Positions 58,150-64,000 of a stretch of 64,000 bases of DNA are shown one piece after another. The notes below the pieces were generated by a model. It had not been told where the DNA came from. It saw nothing but the letters and a program-made list of their open reading frames with translations, and did not search any database. This stretch comes from Turnera subulata. Taxonomy: Eukaryota > Streptophyta > Magnoliopsida > Malpighiales > Passifloraceae. The position numbers and the translations under genes were made by a program. Numbering within the stretch: position 1 is the first letter of the stretch; each line of letters begins with the position of its first letter. The stretch is taken from the NCBI GenBank assembly GCA_028386065.3, contig JAKUCV010001438.1, positions 153,185 to 217,184 on the forward strand. Reading direction: 5' to 3'.

Positions 58150-59367
58150 TCTTGCTGCAAAACAAAGCACAAAACCACACTATTACAGACTTACAGTACA
58201 TCATATAATGGAGTCCTAATTAATTATTCCAATGCAAAGTTACTTTTGTTCATATAAAACAAGACCGTATTCATAGCATCAGAATAAAAGCGATGCGTTT
58301 TCATGATACAACAAGGTACAAAGTTTAAGAGCCTTACTTAAGCTGTAATATGAATCTACTCTTAACTTCAACCAAGACAAGGATGAATTATGCAAAGATA
58401 GCCACCGGCCTTGCATCCAAATTACTTGCTAATTAAGGTTATGAGCCAATTTGCTACAACTACAATTGGCCAATAGTTTCACTTCAACTTGGTATTATAA
58501 TTTATAAACGATCACAACTACATGCTATTATAATTTATAACTACTTGTTTTGCACATCCACTCCCGAAAGGATATGAATAATATTGTCCACTAGCAAATT
58601 AGCAATAGTTCAAATTCCTAGCTAACAGTTTGACAATTTCAGCAGCTAAATCCAGAAATTCAACTCATCACTGCAAATCGATCTCAATATATAAGATTCC
58701 CAATTTACAAAAACCAATTCGAAAAAAAAAAGAAAAAAGAGAGTCGAAGTGAGCGTGCTTACTGGAAGATGAGGGAACCGATGGAGGAAGTCCTTCCCGT
58801 CGCAGACAAGCAGAGAAGTCGTCGGGGTTGCTGCCGAGTCACCGTCGCACTTGCAGTCAAGCAATGAGGCCGTCGCTGCTTGGGTTGGGTGCGATTTCTA
58901 TGTAAGGGTTAGGGGAGAGAGAGAGAGTTCATGGGGATGGATTTGGGGATTTCTGTGTTAGGGTTAGGGGAGTGAGAGTGTGAAAGAGAGGGTTCAATCA
59001 ATTTTTTTGTGTTGTTGTCTAAGTCTGTCTAATTGTCTTTGCCTGCCTGCCTTTCTTTTCTAGGTCTTTTATTTTTTCTCTTTCAAAACGCTACATTTTA
59101 GTTTTAGTTGGGTTGGCTTGGCTAGGTTGGATTTGATTGGGATTTGGGCTGTGGGGGTTGTTTAATACACAAGAAGACCGATTGGTTTTTCGGTCAGACC
59201 GAAATTCGCCCAAGCCTCCCAAACCAAAATAAAAAGCTTATTCGGTCCTGTCCGAACCAAACCAAAATTTTTAATTTGGTTCGGTCAGTGTTTGAACCAA
59301 AAAAATTTCAATTCGAACACCGGTCTTTTCGGTAAGTCCGGTCCAGGTGCTCACCCCTAATAATAAG

Positions 59368-60780
59368 TTAGATAGGGCTGGGTTTAACTATCGGTTGCAT
59401 TTCACGAACATGCATGATTCTATTATTATATAGTTTGTGTGATATTTGTGTCTACATGATTAGGCATGAGTCATACAACTCAGGTGCGGCAAGATCTAGT
59501 GCTGGACACGCAAAGCAACATCATAACTGAAGTAACTGTAAAAGAAATATTTATTTGTATGCGTATGCTTGTTGCTATGGTTGAGATAGTACTATTTGTC
59601 ATATATGTTGCATGTTGATTGTGTTGTTATTAGCTGATAATGCCATGATTATGATATGCGTTGTTTTGTCGATACTATGTATCTTTGAGAGCCTTAGCCT
59701 CGATTTAAAGAATCTATGTTATGGCACACAACTTGTATACATAATTTGAAGATCACCCTATACTAAAGACAACTTGTAATAAATGATCCATGATGATAAT
59801 AATTCTACTGTGTTGTTAACCGGTAGCACTGAGTGGGAGGCAAGGTATCCCTCGGGAGTTGTGACAGAAAATAATAAGGGAGACTTTAGAGACGGTGCCT
59901 TAGGAATTAGACAAATGCACTCCTTGGTTAGTTTAGTTACTGAGAGCATCCCTCAGACAGGCGCCGCCTTGGGGAAGGCTGGTGTATCCCTTGATTATTT
60001 ATACCTGGTTTTGGTATGTACTGAGTGCATCACTCAGAGAGTCGTCGGTCACTTGAGGTATTTTAGTGGTTAGTAGTTATTTCGGAATTTACCCCTCTAA
60101 ATGTGTTAGTATAGTGGGCTTGAGACCTTCACTGGCTAGGAGCGGGTGCGCCCGACGCACACAATGCGAGGCCCAAAACGATAAAAAGAAAGAGTGTAAT
60201 TAGATAACTCATAAAATACTTGTTGTGTAGTATATGACACATGTTGATTATATTTGTGTGTACTAATGCTCGTGGACTTACTTAGCCTACAAGCCTGTCT
60301 TGGCCTGCATGCAAATTTGTCTTATCCTGTTCATTGAGTAGGCGACTCATAAATTGCCACCGCGGTTTTACAGATCCCTAGTAGCATGTTGATTGCTCTT
60401 ACCTCACCGAGTTTAAGACGCTTCTATCTCAGCAGGTAGTTGTACTTTCCCCTTCATGAACGGATCTTTAGGGTCGATACTGCATATGACTTATTCTTAA
60501 TATTGGGTTTATTATTTATTTCTCGCTGCATGTCTTAGCGGGATGCTATTTATGTTCTATTTGGATTTGACTCATATGTGATTTCGGCAAGACTTTGCCG
60601 GTGTTACCTTGCTTGATATGCATGTTTGGGTTTTTGTGATTTTATTACATCCTAATGTTTAATTTTGATTTTTTGGATATCCTTGTGTTATTTTACACAA
60701 TTTTGGCATCCCAGGACTTGGGGGCATTTTGGTAACTTCATTATTATTTATAATATTTTAATATATATTTTTAGGATGTG
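59368..60780 (+). mobile_element. Chromovirus-like LTR/leader sequence, right of the hAT insertion
   Basis: Continues the host sequence of 53943-54924. GTTACTGAGAGCATCCCTCAGACAGG-type repeats (about 59937 and 60018), CTCAGCAGGTAGTTGTACTTTC (about 60430) and CATGTCTTAGCGGGATGCT (about 60530) are typical of long gypsy LTR ends, though I infer this by style and position. No pol frame. Confidence 0.4.
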
Positions 60781-61063
60781 GCCGTTTCAATCTACGTGCC
60801 AAATGGGCCAAGCATTTTAGAACTTAAAGCCCATCACAAATTGCATGCACTAGTCCACACTATAAGGTTAAGAAGGGTCACTTGGACTAAGAATGCATAG
60901 ACAAGAATGTAGAAAAGAAATGAAGCCTTGTAGTGTTATAAATAGGTAATTAATAAATAATAAGTAACATTGCTTAGATAATCTAAGTAAAAGGTGAGTA
61001 GCATTTGGCAGTTCTGGTACAATATTACATTGGGGAAGTGATGAAGTGACTAGTGAAAAACTC

Positions 61064-61233
61064 ATGTTGAAAAAATACAAATAACAATCGAGAGGAGAGG
61101 CAGGCGTGTGGTTCCCTTTTTCTATATATCAGCCTTAATCTCAACAATGAAACACTTATATATAGACAACTTGTAGGGTGGCAGACAAAATCATGTTAGG
61201 TAGGGTAAATGACATTCACATCTATTTATAACA
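61064..61233 (-). repeat. 3' LTR of a minus-strand copia relic
   Basis: On the minus strand the polypurine tract AAGGGGGAG (just above 61233) is followed by TGTTATAAATAGATG. The proposed end is TTTTTTCAACA at 61064. A TATA-like TCTATATATAAG lies inside. At 170 bp it is short for a copia LTR, so the end is uncertain. Confidence 0.5.
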
Positions 61234-63046
61234 CTCCCCCTTGAATGTCATTGTGTATTGGGTAGAATACGCTTACGGAGAACTGCCTCATTAAAAACCT
61301 TACCAAGAAAAACCCTGTGGGATAAAAACTTGGTAAAGGAAAAAAGAGTGCAGTGCGTATTCTACTCCCCCTCATTTTGGCCTCCCTTGACATCTCGAAG
61401 TCGTCCCATGTCAATCTTCTTTGTCAACCTTTAGTGGCATATGCTTTGCCCGATCACTTTTGATGCGTCACTCCTTTAATACAGGCAGCATTATTTCATT
61501 TGTTGTGGGACTATCTTCCTCGCTTTCTTGTTTTTGTGATCGCAATAATGTAGCAGCTTCATGTGTAAAGAAGTAGCATATGTCTGTCTGTGCTTTATAT
61601 GGATCAAATAAATGACCTGCATCTGCAAAACCAACTATATTCTCCTTGGATTCACAAGGTTAAAATAATTCCACATCCATTATGTCCCGAAGATAAGAGC
61701 ACAATCATATCTTGCCAATAGTTTTAAGTCAAAAGCTTCAGGCTTTATTTTCTTAGCAATACATATTGCACTTCAACAGGGTACTCCAGGACCAATCTAA
61801 TAGCACGGTATTTGGAAGCTTCTTTTGAAGTTCCAATCACTAAACATATCAACATAAATTTATCCATACTCATAATGATCATGTAAAGATTAACTCCAAA
61901 TTTTGTAATTTTTCGGGAATTAGTTGCTTCAAGCAACTTGAATCCTTCAAGGATTCTCATGCATATGTCATGACTTTTGGATCCATAGAAATAGGCTGTA
62001 ATAGCATTCATTAGATGCATTTCTAATAATTTTCATATACTGCCAGACTTACCAAATAATTGCATCCACCACAGGGGAGCATATCTTCTCATAATGAATA
62101 TCTAGTCGTTTGGGTAAAAAATTTGTGCCACAAACTGTGCTTTATATCTCATTATTTATTTCTTTCCGCACAAATACCATTTTATGACCAATTGAATTTT
62201 ACACCTTCTGGTGTATGGACTACAGGCCCGGAAATTTCTCGCTTCATGCGAGTCTAACACAACCTTTAATCATGTTTCTCTATTTTGGCCAATCATACTG
62301 CGTCTACATTCGCCAAATGTAGGTTCATGATCCTCATTTTATTTAGCGCTATATTATAAATAAAATTATATTCCGTCGACGGTTATTTCACGTCAGTTCC
62401 ATCTTATTTCTGACACTGTGATTGAGATTTTATCATGCTCATTTATTTCAGGTACCTGAGTTGCTTCTGGAGCTTTATCAATTTGTGTCAGAAAACCTCT
62501 TCCGGAGGATTTTCCTCTTCATGAGGACTTTTAATTCAAACCTCTACTGGAGGCCTCATTTCCTTATTGGGGCCATCTTATCACTTTGCTCCTTTTTCTC
62601 TATCGAGAATTTCTTTTCTTTTGGAACCGAGTATAATCTATAGATTCATTTGCATACTTATATTGTTCTTTAGGAACATCAATCTAAACAGGAGCATTTG
62701 CAGCTGGTACTTGGTCACATTTTTCAAATAAATATGTCTGGCAAATGACTTACTGATCTTTTGCAAATGAATCATCTTTTGAACTTCAAGTTCATACTAA
62801 TTTATTCGAGGATCAAAAACTAGATATTGATAAATCATTTCAATAATCTCTTGATCCAGCTGCTTATTCTCTCCCCCCTGATGTTGGGTAAAACATCAAT
62901 TAATAAGCAAATCTTACTATAAATAAATCTCCAATCTCCTGTCATTCGTTTCAATTACTTTTGTAATTTATGGAGATACATATCCAACGTAAATTCCCAA
63001 TCTTCTTTAAGAGACCATTACACAACCCTGTGGTGGACCATTACAC
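61234..63046 (-). pseudogene. Ty1/copia pol relic on the minus strand
   Basis: Pieces in order on the minus strand are: an integrase end with GNLRW...ISINY (about 62980); a linker with VPAANAPVQIDVPKEQY (about 62700); RT entry with a YKAQFVAQ-type motif (about 62130); and RT core MHLMNAITAYFYGSKSHDIC, then MRILEGFKLLEATNS (62020-61900). Most of the RT after that is lost. The non-coding 3' segment (about 61250-61370) has CCTTACCAAGAAAAACCCTG, a block I know from copia 3' ends. Truncated at 63047 by gypsy sequence. Confidence 0.72.
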
Positions 63047-63054
63047 TGTTAGCG

Positions 63055-64000
63055 GTGGATTTTACTGGGGCGTTGTTAGCTAGTTTGAGCATCCGGCCGA
63101 CCTTGCGGGATAAGATCATGGAGTTGCAGTATGGAGATCCTCATTTAGCAGAGTTGCGGGATAAGGCTCTCGGTGGAGAGAGTTCTAGTTTTTATGTCCG
63201 GGAGGATGGTGCTCTGATGACCGGTGATCGGTTGTGTGTTCTGGATGTTGATGACTTGAGGAGATGGATTATGGATGAGGCGCATAATGCACCGTATGCT
63301 ATGCATCCGGGTAGCACCAAAATGTACCAGAACTTGAAGAGTCATTATTGGTGGCCCGGGATGAAGAAGGATGTTGCGGAGTTTGTAACTCGTTGTATGA
63401 CTTGTCAGCAGGTGAAAGCCGAGCATCAGGCTCCTGCCGGCAAGATGAGATCTTTGACTATTCCGCAGTGGAAGTGGGAGCATATTACTATGGACTTTGT
63501 GATCGGGTTACCGAGGACCCGGGGTCGACATGATGCCATCTGGGTCATTGTTGACAGGTTGACCAAGTCAGCTCATTTTCTACCGATTCAGCAGACGGAT
63601 ACAATGGATAAGCTGGCGAGGTTATATGTTTCGGGGGTTGTCCGTCTACATGGAGTTCCACTATCCATTGTGTCGGACAGGGATCCGAGGTTTACTTCCC
63701 ACTTCTGGAAGAGTTTACAGACAGCTTTGGGTACTAAGCTGAATTTCAGTATTGCATTCCATCCGCAGACCGATGGGCAGTCAGAGAGGACTATACAGAC
63801 GTTGGAGGATATGCTTAGAGCCTGTGTGCTCAATTTTAGTGGTTCTTGGGATGAGACATTACCGTTGGTTGAGTTTGCCTACAACAACGGGTATCACTCT
63901 AGTATCGGTATGGCGCCATATGAGGCTTTGTATGGGCGGAAGTGTCGTAGTCCGATCTGTTGGGATGAGGAAGGTCTGAGACAGGTGATTGGTCCGGACC
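63055..64000 (+). CDS. Gypsy/chromovirus integrase, open frame running off the edge
   Basis: One frame with no stop for at least 945 bp. It has the HHCC zinc domain (DEAHNAPYAMHPG ... CMTCQQ, about 63275-63410) and the catalytic core with TMDFVIGLP (first Asp, about 63490), SIVSDRDPRF (second Asp, about 63675) and HPQTDGQSERTIQTLED (Glu, about 63785). The end of the visible part, MAPYEALYGRKCRSPICWDE, is typical of plant Tekay/Del chromoviruses. The start is artificial: at about 63047 the frame joins copia sequence, so the 5' part of pol is missing on this side. The frame was probably under selection until recently. A chromodomain and 3' LTR would be expected to the right of the window. Confidence 0.88.
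   Translation, partial: MDFTGALLASLSIRPTLRDKIMELQYGDPHLAELRDKALGGESSSFYVREDGALMTGDRLCVLDVDDLRRWIMDEAHNAPYAMHPGSTKMYQNLKSHYWWPGMKKDVAEFVTRCMTCQQVKAEHQAPAGKMRSLTIPQWKWEHITMDFVIGLPRTRGRHDAIWVIVDRLTKSAHFLPIQQTDTMDKLARLYVSGVVRLHGVPLSIVSDRDPRFTSHFWKSLQTALGTKLNFSIAFHPQTDGQSERTIQTLEDMLRACVLNFSGSWDETLPLVEFAYNNGYHSSIGMAPYEALYGRKCRSPICWDEEGLRQVIGPD

Larger units (their letters stand above)
54933..59359 (-). mobile_element. hAT transposon with perfect 8-bp TSD and near-complete transposase
   Basis: The ends are TAGGGGTGAGCA (54933) and its reverse complement (ending 59359). The host octamer ATAATAAG lies at 54925-54932 and 59360-59367. Subterminal regions on both sides are crowded with CGGTC and ACCGAA motifs in both orientations (54950-55090 and 59180-59345), the usual transposase-binding layout. 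The minus strand carries a 5' leader exon, a BED zinc-finger frame and a long transposase frame. The element is 4,427 bp. Exact TSD and intact ends point to recent activity. Confidence 0.9.

Noticed and set aside
61549..62260. Plus-strand frames over the copia relic
   Set aside because: RT motifs are on the minus strand; the plus frames are shadows.
1..64000. Search for a new defence or biosynthetic gene system
   Set aside because: No cluster of co-oriented genes exists; apart from the SUVR gene, every coding signal belongs to transposable elements.

Overview
The window is plant nuclear DNA, most likely from a eudicot. It holds one intron-containing plant gene, a SUVR-type histone methyltransferase, in a field of nested transposable elements: Ty3/gypsy, Ty1/copia, hAT, Mutator-like and MITE. 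Nothing prokaryotic, organellar or viral was seen. The species could not be identified.

Layout. (1) 0.6-3.75 kb: a solo LTR carrying a second solo LTR of the same family. 4.3-4.85 kb: a worn related LTR on the minus strand. (2) 5.09-10.91 kb: an internally deleted gypsy element keeping both LTRs, gag and protease pieces and a chromodomain-like tail. It is interrupted by a third solo LTR (6.52-8.12 kb, 5-bp TSD) and a retroposed sequence (9.74-10.70 kb, 20-bp TSD). (3) 11.05-11.55 kb: a MITE just upstream of the SUVR gene (11.855-15.676 kb, six coding exons proposed, one GC-AG intron). (4) 17.34-23.26 kb: a complete LTR element with matching TSD and no coding capacity. (5) 23.26-35.54 kb: a second gypsy-type unit with very long LTRs. 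Its short interior carries an antisense plant-mobile-domain (PMD) relic and a 70-bp tandem array. Its right LTR contains a small hAT-type MITE and a decayed chromovirus (29.575-33.93 kb). The LTRs contain an alternating array of small hairpins. (6) 35.5-41.4 kb: a minus-strand 5' LTR plus leader, a copia fragment and a gypsy gag-protease relic. (7) 41.44-49.5 kb: a plus-strand 5' LTR, primer-binding site and leader, a gag-position ORF and an antisense PMD relic, with a 1.6-kb Mutator-like element in the leader. (8) 49.5-52.25 kb: sequence with no recognised gene. (9) 52.26-53.93 kb: a second Mutator-like element with 255-bp TIRs. (10) 54.93-59.36 kb: an hAT transposon with an almost intact transposase, inserted in chromovirus-like sequence. 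(11) 61.06-63.05 kb: a minus-strand copia relic. (12) 63.05-64.0 kb: an uninterrupted gypsy integrase frame running off the right edge.

The only gene likely to serve the host is the SUVR gene. Insertion order can be read from target-site duplications at several places. The strongest leads are the hairpin array with apparent base-pair covariation, the conserved palindrome cluster in the U3 of one LTR family, the antisense PMD genes in two LTR units, the two Pack-MULE-like elements, and the unusual splice site and short N-terminus of the SUVR gene.
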